Positions 19,065 through 27,919 of a stretch of DNA of 47,991 nucleotides are shown here, in pieces; the stretch's first letter is position 1, and each line of letters begins with the position of its first letter. Position numbers and translations under genes: made by a program. The DNA is from Oscillospiraceae bacterium (GTDB taxonomy: Bacteria; Bacillota; Clostridia; Oscillospirales; Ruminococcaceae). The notes below the pieces were generated by a model, which saw only the letters and a list, made by a program, of their open reading frames with translations, did no database searches and was not told the origin of the DNA. Where the stretch lies: the NCBI GenBank assembly GCA_012729855.1, contig JAAYCI010000095.1:1-47991 (forward strand). Reading direction: 5' to 3'.

Positions 19065-20504
19065 CTAGTACGCCTTGCCCCACACCACCATATGCTTGGC
19101 GGGTTTGCCGCACACCGGGCACACGTCGCCCACCTTTTCCTGCTCAAACGGGATGCACCGGCTGGAAAGCCCGGCCTGTTCCTTCATGGCGTCCTCGCAG
19201 GCTTCCTCGCCGCACCACATGGCCCGGATATACCCGGTGGAGGCCTCGGCGGTTTTGATGATCTCATCCATGGTTTTGCAGCTGGCCGTGCGGTTTTTCA
19301 GGTTTTGGTCGGCTTTTTCGTACAGCGCGGCGGCCAGGCTGTCCAGCATTTCGGGAATGGCCTTGTCCAAATCGGCCAGCGGCACAAAGGATTTTTCGCG
19401 GTTGTCGCGCCGTACCAGCACGCACTGGCCCTTTTCTATGTCCTTGGGGCCAATCTCCAGCCGGATGGGCACGCCGCGCATCTCCCACTCGCTGAACTTC
19501 CAGCCGGGGGAGTTGTCGCTGTCGTCCACCTTTACCCGGGCAAACTCGGCCAAGCGGGTTTTCAGCGCGTAGGCGGCGTCCAACACGCCTTCCTTGTGCT
19601 GCGCCACCGGCACAATGATGACCTGCACCGGCGCGATGGCGGGCGGCAGAATCAGCCCCTCGTTGTCGCCGTGCGTCATGATGATGCCGCCGATGAGCCG
19701 GGTGGAAACACCCCAGCTGGTTTCAAACGGGTGCTGCAGGCTGTTGTCACGCCCGGTGAAGGTAACGTCAAAGGCTTTGGAGAAGCCGTCGCCAAAATAG
19801 TGGGTGGTGCCGGCTTGCAGGGCCTTGCCGTCGTGCATCATGGCCTCGATGGCGAAGGTGGCCTCGGCTCCGGCAAACTTCTCGCTCTCGGTCTTCTGGC
19901 CCTTCAAAAGGGGCATCATCAGGAACTTTTCGCACAAATCGGCATAGCATTCCAGAATGTAGAGCGTCTCGTCCATCGCCTCTTCCGAGGTCTCGTGGAT
20001 GGTGTGGCCCTCCTGCCACCAGAATTCGCGGGTGCGCAGGAAGGGGCGGGTGGTTTTTTCCCACCGCACCACGCTGCACCATTGGTTGTACAGCAGCGGC
20101 AGCTGCCGCCAGCTGTGCAGCACGTTGGAAAAATGGTCGCAGAACAGCGTCTCGCTGGTGGGGCGGATGCACATGGGCTCCTCCAGCTCCTCGCTGCCGC
20201 CGCGGGTTACCCAGGCCACCTCGGGGGCAAAGCCCTCCACGTGGTCCTTTTCCTTTTGCAGCAGGCTTTCGGGTATCAGCATGGGCATGGCCACATTTTC
20301 GTGCCCGCTTTCCTTTAGCATACCGTCCAGTATGCGGGTAATGTTCTCCCAAATGGCCTGCCCGTAGGGGCGCAGAATGGTGAAGCCCTTTACCGAGCTA
20401 TAGTCCACCAGCTCGGCCTTCAGGCAGATATCGGTGTACCATTGGGCAAAATCGGCGTCTATCGGCGTAATTGCCTCCACCATTTTTTTCTTGTCGCCGC
20501 TCAT
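19065..20504 (-). CDS. proS: Prolyl-tRNA synthetase, archaeal/eukaryotic type
   Basis: Charges tRNA-Pro. The short ProS form without the large editing insertion: 479 residues with class II motif 2 ([14 protein letters not shown]), motif 3 region ([17 protein letters not shown]), an anticodon-binding domain, and a C-terminal zinc-type domain with Cys residues in [16 protein letters not shown] and [11 protein letters not shown], ending in a Tyr as usual in this class. I chose the ATG at 20504 ([13 protein letters not shown]), downstream of a GAAGGG stretch; ATGs at 20516 and 20531 are in frame but poorly spaced. There is no T-box leader upstream. Confidence 0.93.
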   Translation of the reverse strand: MSGDKKKMVEAITPIDADFAQWYTDICLKAELVDYSSVKGFTILRPYGQAIWENITRILDGMLKESGHENVAMPMLIPESLLQKEKDHVEGFAPEVAWVTRGGSEELEEPMCIRPTSETLFCDHFSNVLHSWRQLPLLYNQWCSVVRWEKTTRPFLRTREFWWQEGHTIHETSEEAMDETLYILECYADLCEKFLMMPLLKGQKTESEKFAGAEATFAIEAMMHDGKALQAGTTHYFGDGFSKAFDVTFTGRDNSLQHPFETSWGVSTRLIGGIIMTHGDNEGLILPPAIAPVQVIIVPVAQHKEGVLDAAYALKTRLAEFARVKVDDSDNSPGWKFSEWEMRGVPIRLEIGPKDIEKGQCVLVRRDNREKSFVPLADLDKAIPEMLDSLAAALYEKADQNLKNRTASCKTMDEIIKTAEASTGYIRAMWCGEEACEDAMKEQAGLSSRCIPFEQEKVGDVCPVCGKPAKHMVVWGKAY

Positions 20505-20791
20505 GCAAGCACCCATCCCTTCGCCGGTCATATTTATCGCGGTTACGAAAAGCTTTGGAACCTTTTATACACAAAGTTTCGCAATAGCATGCAGTGACTT
20601 CTCTAGTATTTGTCCCATTCATTACAGAAACATTGTAAAGCGGCTGAAACCACGCTTGGCAACATGCCATGCTGCTTTTCAACCGCTATCGAGCACCTAT
20701 TCAATTTTGTTCTTCTGCCGGCCCCGCCCACTGCCAAAGCGCGCCGCCCCGTGCGGCATGCCCTGGCGGGGCAAAGCCCCACAGCATGATA
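20505..20791. other. Gap between acpP and proS
   Basis: No gene is seen. Near acpP there is a GGGGC-TTT-GCCCC hairpin (minus strand) without a T run, which may be a weak terminator or processing site. A TTTATA near 20560 could be a proS -10 box on the minus strand but lacks a matching -35. Confidence 0.35.
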
Positions 20792-21019
20792 TCAGGTATT
20801 TTCTTCGATATAACGCACCACGTCGCCCACGGCGCGGAAGTTTTCAATCTGGTCGTCGGGCACTTCCAGGCCGTATTCATCCTCGATGGTCATCACCAGG
20901 TCCACCACATCCAGGCTGTCGGCCTCCAGGTCTTCCACAATGTCGGACTCCATGGTGATCTTATCTTCATCCAGGTCCAGCTGCTCGCTTAAAATTTGAC
21001 GGATCCGCTCAAAAACCAT
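20792..21019 (-). CDS. acpP: Acyl carrier protein
   Basis: Carries fatty acyl intermediates on a phosphopantetheine arm. 75 residues, acidic, with the attachment Ser35 in the motif EADSLDVVDLV and a standard ending DVVRYIEENT. The ribosome site GTAGGA lies just before the ATG at 21019. It stands alone here rather than beside other fab genes; proS lies downstream after 287 bases. Divergent from purA. Confidence 0.95.
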   Translation of the reverse strand: MVFERIRQILSEQLDLDEDKITMESDIVEDLEADSLDVVDLVMTIEDEYGLEVPDDQIENFRAVGDVVRYIEENT

Positions 21020-21114
21020 TCCTACCGCCCACTTTCCGCAATAATTGCAGCGCCCGAGCGTTTTTTCAACCAGCTCTGCACCCGCGCGCCGCCTGTCAAG
21101 CTTACTTACTATTT

Positions 21115-21143
21115 TTTATAGCGTGTTTCACAGGGCTTGTCAA
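21115..21143 (-). promoter_or_regulatory. acpP promoter
   Basis: On the minus strand: TTGACA (21138-21143), exactly 17 bases, TATAAA (21115-21120). One of the best matches to the housekeeping consensus in the window, leaving an acpP leader of about 90 bases. Confidence 0.8.
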
Positions 21144-21227
21144 GGCGTTTGTGCTTTTTTTGCGTGGTATGGCGCGCCGGGCTGGAAACTTCCGGCAAAA
21201 AGCGCCCAAAGCCAGCTGCCGGCGCTC

Positions 21228-21256
21228 TTGTTTCGCACACCACCCCATGCTACAAT
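21228..21256 (+). promoter_or_regulatory. purA promoter
   Basis: TTGTTT (21228-21233), 17 bases, TACAAT (21251-21256). The purA start is about 73 bases beyond the likely transcription start. No purine-responsive PurR box is evident. Confidence 0.7.
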
Positions 21257-21335
21257 TATCACCGGGAAAGGTACACCCCCGCATGGCCACCCGGCCTGCG
21301 CGGGCAGCAAACAGACATGAGATATGGAGGGATCA

Positions 21336-22607
21336 ATGCTTACTGCGATTACCGGCATAAACTGGGGCGACGAAGGCAAGGGCCGCATGGTAGACCTGCT
21401 GAGCCAAAGCTACGACGTGGTGGTGCGTTATCAGGGGGGCAATAACGCCGGCCATACCGTTATCAACGCGCAGGGCAAGTTTGTGCTCAACCTGCTGCCC
21501 AGCGGCATTTTACGGCCGTCGCTGGTGAATGTGATGGGCAGCGGCATGGTTATCGACCCCGCCCACCTGCTGAAAGAGACCGCGAACCTGCGCGAAAAGG
21601 GCGTGGCTGTGGGCCCGCAAAACCTGAAAATAAGCGACCGCGCGGCCCTGTGCCTGCCGGTGCACCCACTGCTGGACACACTGGAGGAGGACCGCCTGGC
21701 CGGCTCGGCCCAGGGCTCCACCCGGCGGGGCATTGCGCCCGCCTATGCCGACAAATACCTGCGCAAGGTGCTGCGCATGGGCGATTTGCTGGAGCTGGAG
21801 GCCGTGAAAGACCGCGCGCAAGACTATATACACTATAAAAACCTGGCCGTGCAGCAGATGTACGGCGGTACACCGCCCACCTTTGATGAAATATGGGCGG
21901 CACTGAACACCTGGGCCGAGGCACTGGCACCCTACATTTGCGACACCGGCCTTTACCTGGAAGCGGCCGCCGACGCCGGCAAGGATATCCTTTTTGAGGC
22001 CCAGCTGGGCGCGCTGCGGGACATCGACTTCGGCATCTACCCGTACTGCTCATCCTCCCACACGGTGGCGGCCTACGCGCCCATTGGCGCCGGGGTGCCC
22101 GGCCGCCGGCTGGACGGCAGCATCGGCGTAACCAAGGCGTACTCCACCTGTGTGGGCGGCGGGCCCTTTGTCACCGAGTTTTTCGGCGCGGAAGCCGAGA
22201 CCCTGCGCCAGGCCGGCGGCGAGTTTGGCGCCGCCACCGGCCGGCCCCGCCGCGTGGGGGCGTTCGACGTGGTGGCCAGCCGCTACGGCTGCCGGCTGCA
22301 GGGGCCCACATCCATTGCGCTGACCATGCTGGACGTGCTGAGCTACCGCGATGAGATACCCGTGTGCATCGCCTACGAGATTGACGGCGAAGTGACCACC
22401 GCCTTTCCCTACGGCAGCCGGCTGGAGCGCGCAAAGCCCGTGCTGAAGACCTTCGGGGGGTGGAAAAAGGACATCACCGGCGTGCGCAAAAAGGAAGACC
22501 TGCCGCCTGAGGCCCGCGCCTATGTCGCTTTCATCGAGGAGAGCCTCGGCTGCCCCATCAGCCAGGTATCGGTGGGGCCCCAGCGGGAAGCGTACATACC
22601 ATTTTAG
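21336..22607 (+). CDS. purA: Adenylosuccinate synthetase
   Basis: Joins IMP and aspartate with GTP to give adenylosuccinate, the first committed step to AMP. 423 residues from the ATG at 21336, with GGAGGG 5 bases upstream. The P-loop-like GDEGKG near residue 12, the IMP-binding NNAGHTV motif, GSTRRGIAPAYADK, and the C-terminal base-recognition region are all visible. The preceding in-frame ATG at 21324 overlaps the ribosome binding site and is not used. A strong terminator follows, so the gene is a single unit. Confidence 0.95.
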   Translation: MLTAITGINWGDEGKGRMVDLLSQSYDVVVRYQGGNNAGHTVINAQGKFVLNLLPSGILRPSLVNVMGSGMVIDPAHLLKETANLREKGVAVGPQNLKISDRAALCLPVHPLLDTLEEDRLAGSAQGSTRRGIAPAYADKYLRKVLRMGDLLELEAVKDRAQDYIHYKNLAVQQMYGGTPPTFDEIWAALNTWAEALAPYICDTGLYLEAAADAGKDILFEAQLGALRDIDFGIYPYCSSSHTVAAYAPIGAGVPGRRLDGSIGVTKAYSTCVGGGPFVTEFFGAEAETLRQAGGEFGAATGRPRRVGAFDVVASRYGCRLQGPTSIALTMLDVLSYRDEIPVCIAYEIDGEVTTAFPYGSRLERAKPVLKTFGGWKKDITGVRKKEDLPPEARAYVAFIEESLGCPISQVSVGPQREAYIPF

Positions 22608-22612
22608 CCAGT

Positions 22613-22651
22613 CCTGCCCGCCCGGCCTTGCCGCGGCGGGCAGGTTTTTTT
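22613..22651 (+). terminator. purA terminator
   Basis: A perfect 10-bp stem CCTGCCCGCC / GGCGGGCAGG is followed by seven T, 5 bases past the stop codon. Confidence 0.85.
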
Positions 22652-22665
22652 GCACGCAATGATCA

Positions 22666-22694
22666 TTGTATTCCCGCGGCCGCTGTGGTAACAT
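22666..22694 (+). promoter_or_regulatory. Promoter upstream of repeat element 3 and the DUF1846 gene
   Basis: TTGTAT (22666-22671), 17 bases, TAACAT (22689-22694). Transcription from here would run through the whole repeat element at 22731-22890, making it part of the 5' leader of the DUF1846 gene. Confidence 0.5.
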
Positions 22695-22730
22695 AAATAC
22701 TTGGGGAAATAGTGTGCAAACAAAGTGCCA

Positions 22731-22890
22731 AGAGCGCCCAACCAAACCCGCACGCGTGGCCTGCTTGCCCATACCGTACAATGCCGCGTTGTCGTCCATT
22801 GCAAGGCACACAACCTTGCTCAATCCTCCGCCTTGCCTTGCGCCGTTTGGGCTGCGCATGCCACTACGAGGGGGTTTTGTCAGGCGCTCT
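22731..22890. repeat. MITE-like element 3 (reverse orientation)
   Basis: The ends read AGAGCGCC on both strands, with imperfect inverted similarity continuing about 45 bases (shared AC.AAA, GTGGC, GCCCA blocks). Read on the minus strand the centre gives AAGGCGGAGGATTGAG, the hairpin CAAGG-TTGTGTG-CCTTG and CAATGGACGAC. This lines up base for base with the centre of the element at 26974-27179 except for compensating changes in the hairpin arms. It ends 11 bases before the ribosome binding site of the DUF1846 gene. Confidence 0.7.
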
Positions 22891-22912
22891 AAACCATCAT
22901 AGGGGGGATACC

Positions 22913-24397
22913 ATGCCGCATCCAGTTGGGTTCGACAACGCAGCGTATATCAGCCAGCAAAGTGCCCGCATCCGTAGCCGGGTGGCACAGTTTGACAAGC
23001 TTTACCTGGAGTTCGGCGGCAAGCTGTTCGACGACTTCCACGCCGCCCGGGTGTTGCCCGGCTTCGACGTAAACGGCAAGGTGAAGCTGCTGGCCGAGCT
23101 GCATGACCAGGCCGAAATCATCCTGTGCGTGAGCGCCGGCGCGCTGGAGAGCAACAAGATCCGTGCCGACATCGGCATCACCTACGATTTGGACACCCTG
23201 CGCCTCATCGACAACCTGCGCGGGATGAAACTGTATGTGGGGGCCATCCTCATCACCCAGTATGCCGGGCAGCCGGCGGCCGAGGCTTTCCGCCAGAAGC
23301 TGGAGATGCGGGGCGAGCGGGTATACATCCACACCCTCACCAAGGGCTACCCGTCCGACGTGGACACCATTGTGTCCGAGGAGGGCTACGGCGCCAACCC
23401 GTTTATTGAGACCACCCGCTCGCTGGTGGTGGTTACCGCGCCGGGCCCCGGCAGCGGCAAGCTGGCCACCTGCCTGTCGCAGCTGTACCACGAGCATAAA
23501 AACAAAGTGAATGCCGGCTACGCCAAGTACGAGACCTTCCCGATATGGGACCTGCCCCTGAACCACCCCGTGAACATAGCCTACGAGGCCGCCACAGCCG
23601 ATTTGAAGGACGTGAACATGATAGACCCCTTCCACCTGCAGGCCTACGGCAAAACGGCGGTGAACTACAACCGAGACGTGGAGATATTCCCGGTGGTGCG
23701 CACCATTTTAAAACGCCTGATGGGCGAGGACATCTACCTGAGCCCCACCGACATGGGCGTGAACATGGTGGGCGCCTGTATTACCGACGACACCGTGGTG
23801 GCCGAGGCCGGCCGGCAGGAGATCATTCGCCGCTGGTATAAAGAACGCTGTAGTTACACCCAGGGGCGGGGAGACCAGGCTGCTGTGCAGCGCATCGAGT
23901 TTTTGATGAGCTCGCTGGGCCTGCGCGGGCAGGACCGCGCCGTGGTGGCGCCGGCCCTGGCCAAGGCCGAGGCCAGCGGCTGTTCGGCTGTGGCCATCCA
24001 GCTGCCCGACGGCCAGATTGTGACCGGCAAGGGCAGTGCGCTGATGAACGACACCGCCAGCGTGATGCTCAACTCCATCAAGGTGCTGGCCGGCATCGCA
24101 GACGAGATATTGCTGATATCGCCCATCGTGCTGGAGCCCATCATCCGCATGAAAAAGGAGATGCTGGGCAGCCGCTACCCGGTGCTGAAGCTGGAGGAGG
24201 TATTGCTGGCGCTGTCCATCTCGGCCGCCACCAACCCCACCGCCGAGCATGCCCTGCGCCACCTGCCCGGCCTGCGGAACTGCGACGCCCATTGCTCCGA
24301 CATCATCACCCAGGACGACGGCGACACCTTCTCCAAACTGGGCATCCGCTTCACCTGCGAGCCGCGCTTCCCCACCACCGACCTATATTTCCACTAA
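22913..24397 (+). CDS. DUF1846 family protein
   Basis: 494 residues, the usual length of the DUF1846 family, which is widespread in Firmicutes and has no agreed function. The ATG at 22913 has a GGGGGG site 6 bases upstream; the in-frame sequence before it covers repeat element 3 and is not coding. Notable conserved-looking stretches are SAGALESNKIRADIGITYD, a TAPGPGSGKLATCLSQLYHE segment resembling a nucleotide-binding loop, and SPTDMGVNMVGACITDD. It is soluble, with no signal peptide. It probably stands alone; radical SAM and dapL genes follow. Confidence 0.9.
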   Translation: MPHPVGFDNAAYISQQSARIRSRVAQFDKLYLEFGGKLFDDFHAARVLPGFDVNGKVKLLAELHDQAEIILCVSAGALESNKIRADIGITYDLDTLRLIDNLRGMKLYVGAILITQYAGQPAAEAFRQKLEMRGERVYIHTLTKGYPSDVDTIVSEEGYGANPFIETTRSLVVVTAPGPGSGKLATCLSQLYHEHKNKVNAGYAKYETFPIWDLPLNHPVNIAYEAATADLKDVNMIDPFHLQAYGKTAVNYNRDVEIFPVVRTILKRLMGEDIYLSPTDMGVNMVGACITDDTVVAEAGRQEIIRRWYKERCSYTQGRGDQAAVQRIEFLMSSLGLRGQDRAVVAPALAKAEASGCSAVAIQLPDGQIVTGKGSALMNDTASVMLNSIKVLAGIADEILLISPIVLEPIIRMKKEMLGSRYPVLKLEEVLLALSISAATNPTAEHALRHLPGLRNCDAHCSDIITQDDGDTFSKLGIRFTCEPRFPTTDLYFH

Positions 24398-24489
24398 AAA
24401 TAACATTAAGCAGCCGTTTTTCATGATTTGGCCGGCGCACCCGGGAAATCAGCACAGAGTCTAGCGCCTGCACGGTCATGAGGCTTTCT

Positions 24490-25626
24490 ATGGACATCAA
24501 GCATCTGTATATTGAGCCCACCTCGCACTGCAACCTGCAATGCGAGATGTGTTCCCGCAACCACTGGCAAAACGAAGCCATTGCCCACATGGACACCGCG
24601 CTGTTCAATAAGCTGATGGACGAGATACCGCCGTCCGTCGAGCGCATCTTTTTCGGCGGCATTGGTGAGCCGCTTACCCACCCGGACATTTTGCACATGG
24701 TGGCGCGCGCCGCGCAAACGGGCCGCCGGGTGGAGATGATTACCAACGGCACGCTGCTGACGGAGGAAACGTCTCAGGCGCTGGTGGCCGCCGGGCTGAA
24801 GATGCTGTGGGTGTCGCTGGATTCACTGGACGAGGCAAGCTACGCCGCCATCCGCAAGGGTGGCGCCCTGGGCGGCGTAATGGCGAACATCCGCAGCTAC
24901 AATACGGTGCGGAAGAGCAACATCGGGCCACACAGAACGGGCGTTAACCGCCCGTTGCCCTTGAGCTATTTGGGCATTGCGTTTGTGCTGATGAAGAAGA
25001 ACCTGCCCGACTTCCAGCGGCTGGTAAGCCAGGCGGAGGCCTTGGAGATTGACGAAATACGTGCCACCCACCTGCTGCCCTACGACGCCGAGCAGGAAAA
25101 AGAGGTGCTGTACCGCAAAATGCTGGACACCCGGCTGTACCGTGAGAAAACGCCCTATCTCATCAACGTGGACCTGCCCCTGATGGCGCCGGCCGATATT
25201 GAAGCGCTGGGGGTTTTGCAGGTGTTTTCCAACTCGAACACCACGTTGTCCATCATGAACGAGCAGGTGGCGCGCAAAGCAAACCACTGCCGCTTTATTG
25301 ACGACGCCTATGTGTTTGTGCGCTGGGACGGCACGGTGTGCCCCTGCATGGCCCTGCTGCACGACAACCAGGTGTACCAGCATGGCCGCGCCCGCCAGAT
25401 TCGCCACAGCGGCTACGGCAACATTGCCAACGCAAGCCTTCAGCAGATTTGGGACGGCGAAGAGTATACGGCCTTCCGCCACCGGGTGGAGCACTTCGCG
25501 TTTTCCCCCTGTGTCAGCTGCGGCGCCTGTGATATGTACGACACCAACGCGGAAGACTGCTTCGGCAACCTATTCCCCACCTGCGGGGGGTGCCTGTGGT
25601 CGGAGGGGCTGTTCCAGTGCCCCTAA
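24490..25626 (+). CDS. Radical SAM/SPASM protein, tungsten-cofactor maturase-like
   Basis: 378 residues. The N-terminal radical SAM cluster motif is HCNLQCEMC (Cys14, Cys18, Cys21), followed by FFGGIGEPLTHPDI (the SAM-binding GGE-type motif) and MITNGTLL. The C-terminal part is Cys-rich like a SPASM/twitch domain binding extra Fe-S clusters: CRFIDDAYVFVRWDGTVCPC, FSPCVSCGACDMYD, and EDCFGNLFPTCGGCLW near the end. That tail and GEPLTHPDI recall the radical SAM proteins assigned to maturation of tungstopterin oxidoreductases; this is from memory of the family, not a search. No aldehyde:ferredoxin oxidoreductase gene is in the window. The ATG at 24490 was preferred over 24478 because GAGG lies 6 bases before it. 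Confidence 0.8.
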   Translation: MDIKHLYIEPTSHCNLQCEMCSRNHWQNEAIAHMDTALFNKLMDEIPPSVERIFFGGIGEPLTHPDILHMVARAAQTGRRVEMITNGTLLTEETSQALVAAGLKMLWVSLDSLDEASYAAIRKGGALGGVMANIRSYNTVRKSNIGPHRTGVNRPLPLSYLGIAFVLMKKNLPDFQRLVSQAEALEIDEIRATHLLPYDAEQEKEVLYRKMLDTRLYREKTPYLINVDLPLMAPADIEALGVLQVFSNSNTTLSIMNEQVARKANHCRFIDDAYVFVRWDGTVCPCMALLHDNQVYQHGRARQIRHSGYGNIANASLQQIWDGEEYTAFRHRVEHFAFSPCVSCGACDMYDTNAEDCFGNLFPTCGGCLWSEGLFQCP

Positions 25627-25726
25627 GCGCCCAGGCAGGCGCTGAGGATAAATGCCGGGTAAATACCACAAAATAGTGTAATTAATTTCTGAACACCTCA
25701 AAGTGCGCAGAAAGAGGAGGATATTG

Positions 25727-26914
25727 ATGAAAATAAATAAATGTTTTGCAAATTTAGCACAGAGCTACCTATTCGTTGATATTGCCCGCAAGGTTGACGC
25801 ATACAAAACCGCCCACCCCGAGGCCGATATTATCCGCTTGGGCATTGGCGACGTGACCCGCCCGCTGGTGCCCCCGGTGGTGGACGCGATGGTGAAAGCG
25901 TCCGAAGAGATGGGCCGCGCCGAGACCTTCCGCGGCTACGAGGACGAGCTGGGCTACCCCTTTTTACGCGAGGCCATTGCCGGCTACTATGCCCAAAAGG
26001 GCGTGAAGCTGGCGCTGGATGAGATTTTTGTCTCCGACGGCGCCAAGAGCGACACCGGCAACATCCTGGATCTGTTTGAGCAGGACAACACCGTACTGAT
26101 TCCCGACCCGGTGTTTCCCGCCTATGTGGACGCCAACATGATGTCCTGCCGGCCCATTGAATATATCAATGCCAACAAGGAGAACGGCTTTTTGCCGCTG
26201 CCCAACCCGGGGCAAAAGGCCGACATCATCTACATTTGCAGCCCGAACAACCCCACGGGCGCGTCCTACACCAAGGCGCAGTTGGCCCAGTGGGTGGACT
26301 ATGCCAACAGCATGGGGGCCGTTATTTTGTACGACGCCGCCTACGAGGCCTTTGTGCAGACGCCCGGCGCGCCGCGCTCCATCTACGAGGTGCCCGGCGC
26401 CGAAACCTGCGCCATTGAGATCTGCTCGCTGTCCAAAACGGCGGGCTTCACCGGCACCCGCTGCGGTTATACCATTGTGCCCAAGGCATTGCGCCCCGAA
26501 GGGGCCGACCTGAACGCCATGTGGCGCCGCCGCCAAACCACCAAGTACAACGGCCTGCCCTATGTGGTGCAGCGCGCCGCCCAGGCGGTGTTCAGCCCCG
26601 CGGGCATGGCGGCCTGCCAGGAAAACATTGCTTATTACCGTCAGAACGCCGGGGTCATCAGCGCGGCGCTTACAGAGGCCGGCGTATGGCACACCGGCGG
26701 GGTGGACAGCCCCTACATTTGGCTGGAATGCCCCGGCGGGCTGGATAGCTGGGCGTTTTTCGACCGCCTGCTGGGCGAGGCGGGCATTGTGGGCACGCCG
26801 GGCGTGGGCTTTGGCCGGAACGGCGAGGGCTACTTCCGCCTTACCGCTTTTGGCGACGCCGCCCGCACCGCCGAGGCCGCCACCCGCTTGAAAGACTTTT
26901 TGAAGGCGCTGTAA
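25727..26914 (+). CDS. dapL: LL-diaminopimelate aminotransferase
   Basis: A PLP enzyme that converts tetrahydrodipicolinate directly to LL-diaminopimelate, a short route to lysine and peptidoglycan precursors used by clostridia, chlamydiae and plants. 395 residues. Visible motifs are RLGIGDVTRPL near the start, FVSDGAKSDTGNI, CSPNNPTGASY, and SLSKTAGFTGTRCGY with the PLP-binding Lys. The ATG at 25727 follows GAGGAGG by 7 bases. It ends in a strong terminator and is probably monocistronic, since the gap to the radical SAM gene is 100 bases. The other dap genes are outside the window. Confidence 0.94.
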   Translation: MKINKCFANLAQSYLFVDIARKVDAYKTAHPEADIIRLGIGDVTRPLVPPVVDAMVKASEEMGRAETFRGYEDELGYPFLREAIAGYYAQKGVKLALDEIFVSDGAKSDTGNILDLFEQDNTVLIPDPVFPAYVDANMMSCRPIEYINANKENGFLPLPNPGQKADIIYICSPNNPTGASYTKAQLAQWVDYANSMGAVILYDAAYEAFVQTPGAPRSIYEVPGAETCAIEICSLSKTAGFTGTRCGYTIVPKALRPEGADLNAMWRRRQTTKYNGLPYVVQRAAQAVFSPAGMAACQENIAYYRQNAGVISAALTEAGVWHTGGVDSPYIWLECPGGLDSWAFFDRLLGEAGIVGTPGVGFGRNGEGYFRLTAFGDAARTAEAATRLKDFLKAL

Positions 26915-26940
26915 GCAAGCCGTTTTGTTGTAAACACGCG

Positions 26941-26973
26941 CCCCGCCGGCCACCTGTGGCCGGCGGGGTTTTT
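26941..26973 (+). terminator. dapL terminator
   Basis: An 11-bp perfect stem CCCCGCCGGCC / GGCCGGCGGGG is followed by five T. The repeat element at 26974 starts on the very next base. Confidence 0.85.
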
Positions 26974-27179
26974 AGAGCAGGTTGACTTGGTATAGCACAT
27001 AGCGAACGCAGGCAAAGCCGGTGCAGAGCAAGGCGGAGGATTGAGGAATGCTTGGTGCATTCCGATTGACGATAAGGTGAATGCCACTGAAAGTGGCAGA
27101 GAAGAGCCCCTGGGGGCCAACGCGCCTATACACCGGCTTTGGCAAGTGTAGCATGAGCTATGCCAAGTTAACCTGCTCT
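26974..27179. repeat. MITE-like element 2
   Basis: AGAGCAGGTT at the left end is mirrored at the right end, and the inverted similarity (ACTTGG, ATAGC, CAAAGCCGGTG) extends about 50 bases inward. The centre reads AAGGCGGAGGATTGAG, then the hairpin GAATGC-TTGGT-GCATTC, then CGATTGACGAT. A second small hairpin GCCACT-GAA-AGTGGC follows. No open frame of note. It abuts the dapL terminator and lies upstream of the marR promoter. Confidence 0.75.
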
Positions 27180-27232
27180 TTGCCCGAAAAATTACTGATT
27201 ATTGGCCAAAGTGTGAATTTTTTGTGCCAGGC

Positions 27233-27260
27233 TTGACATTAAAAAAGATGGTGATAAGAT
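27233..27260 (+). promoter_or_regulatory. Promoter of the marR-ABC operon
   Basis: A perfect TTGACA (27233-27238), 16 bases, TAAGAT (27255-27260). The palindrome at 27279-27310 lies just past the predicted transcription start. Confidence 0.7.
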
Positions 27261-27278
27261 GGGTAATGCTATTACTTA

Positions 27279-27310
27279 AAATATTTAATAATTTAAAATA
27301 TTAAATATTT
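27279..27310. promoter_or_regulatory. Palindromic operator, likely MarR autoregulatory site
   Basis: A perfect inverted repeat AAATATTTAAT / ATTAAATATTT (arms 27279-27289 and 27300-27310, 10-base spacer) in very AT-rich DNA, set between the promoter and the marR gene. Its position fits repression by the product of the following gene (inference). Confidence 0.6.
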
Positions 27311-27363
27311 ATCGCACCCCGCGCGCTGCGCCGACCACCTGCTGAAACGGAGGCATCTGCACC

Positions 27364-27873
27364 ATGAAGCCCAGCCCTGCTTTTAAAAGCCAGTTTGCAC
27401 AATCCTACGCCTTATTTGAAGCCATGGATCGTCTGCGCCATGTGTGGACATCCTTTGCGCCGCCTCCACCGCTGCGGCGCAGCGACATGATGATACTGGG
27501 CCCGGTGCTGGAGGCCTGCAAGCACCAGCGCGAGCCGCTGACCACCAGCAAGCTGGCCCATATCACCCACCAGTCCATGCCGGGGGTGTCGCAGAAGCTG
27601 AACGGGCTGGAGGAGCAGGGCTATTTGCGCCGGGTGGGCGACAAAACCGACCGACGCGTGATACGGGTGGAGCTGACAGAAAAGGGCGAACGGGTGACCA
27701 CCGAAACCATGCGGGAGTATTTCAGCCGCATGGAACAGGCGCTGGAAAGCCTGGGGGACGAGAAGATTCAAACCCTGATGGCGCTGATGTACCAGCTGAG
27801 CGACGCGCTGGAGCGGGCCAACTTGGCCGACGCAGACGCCACGCCGCCCCCCAAAAGCCCCGAGAGATCATAA
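27364..27873 (+). CDS. MarR family transcriptional regulator
   Basis: 169 residues with the MarR winged-helix plan: N-terminal dimerisation helix, recognition region PLTTSKLAHITHQSMPGVSQKLNGLEEQG, and the wing GYLRRVGDKTDRRVIRVELTEKG, then C-terminal dimerisation helices and a Pro-rich tail. The ATG at 27364 follows GGAGG. It is the first gene of a likely three-gene unit with two ABC half-exporters, the common arrangement in which the regulator senses a toxic compound and releases the exporter genes. The ligand is unknown. Confidence 0.9.
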   Translation: MKPSPAFKSQFAQSYALFEAMDRLRHVWTSFAPPPPLRRSDMMILGPVLEACKHQREPLTTSKLAHITHQSMPGVSQKLNGLEEQGYLRRVGDKTDRRVIRVELTEKGERVTTETMREYFSRMEQALESLGDEKIQTLMALMYQLSDALERANLADADATPPPKSPERS

Positions 27874-27919
27874 AACAGCTTTAAAAGACTTGCAATCACA
27901 CAAAAGGAGCTGATTCCAT

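Noticed and set aside
20505-20640. T-box leader for proS
   Set aside because: No T-box consensus or terminator/antiterminator pair is seen in either strand here; the same holds for the trpS leader at 35358-35517.
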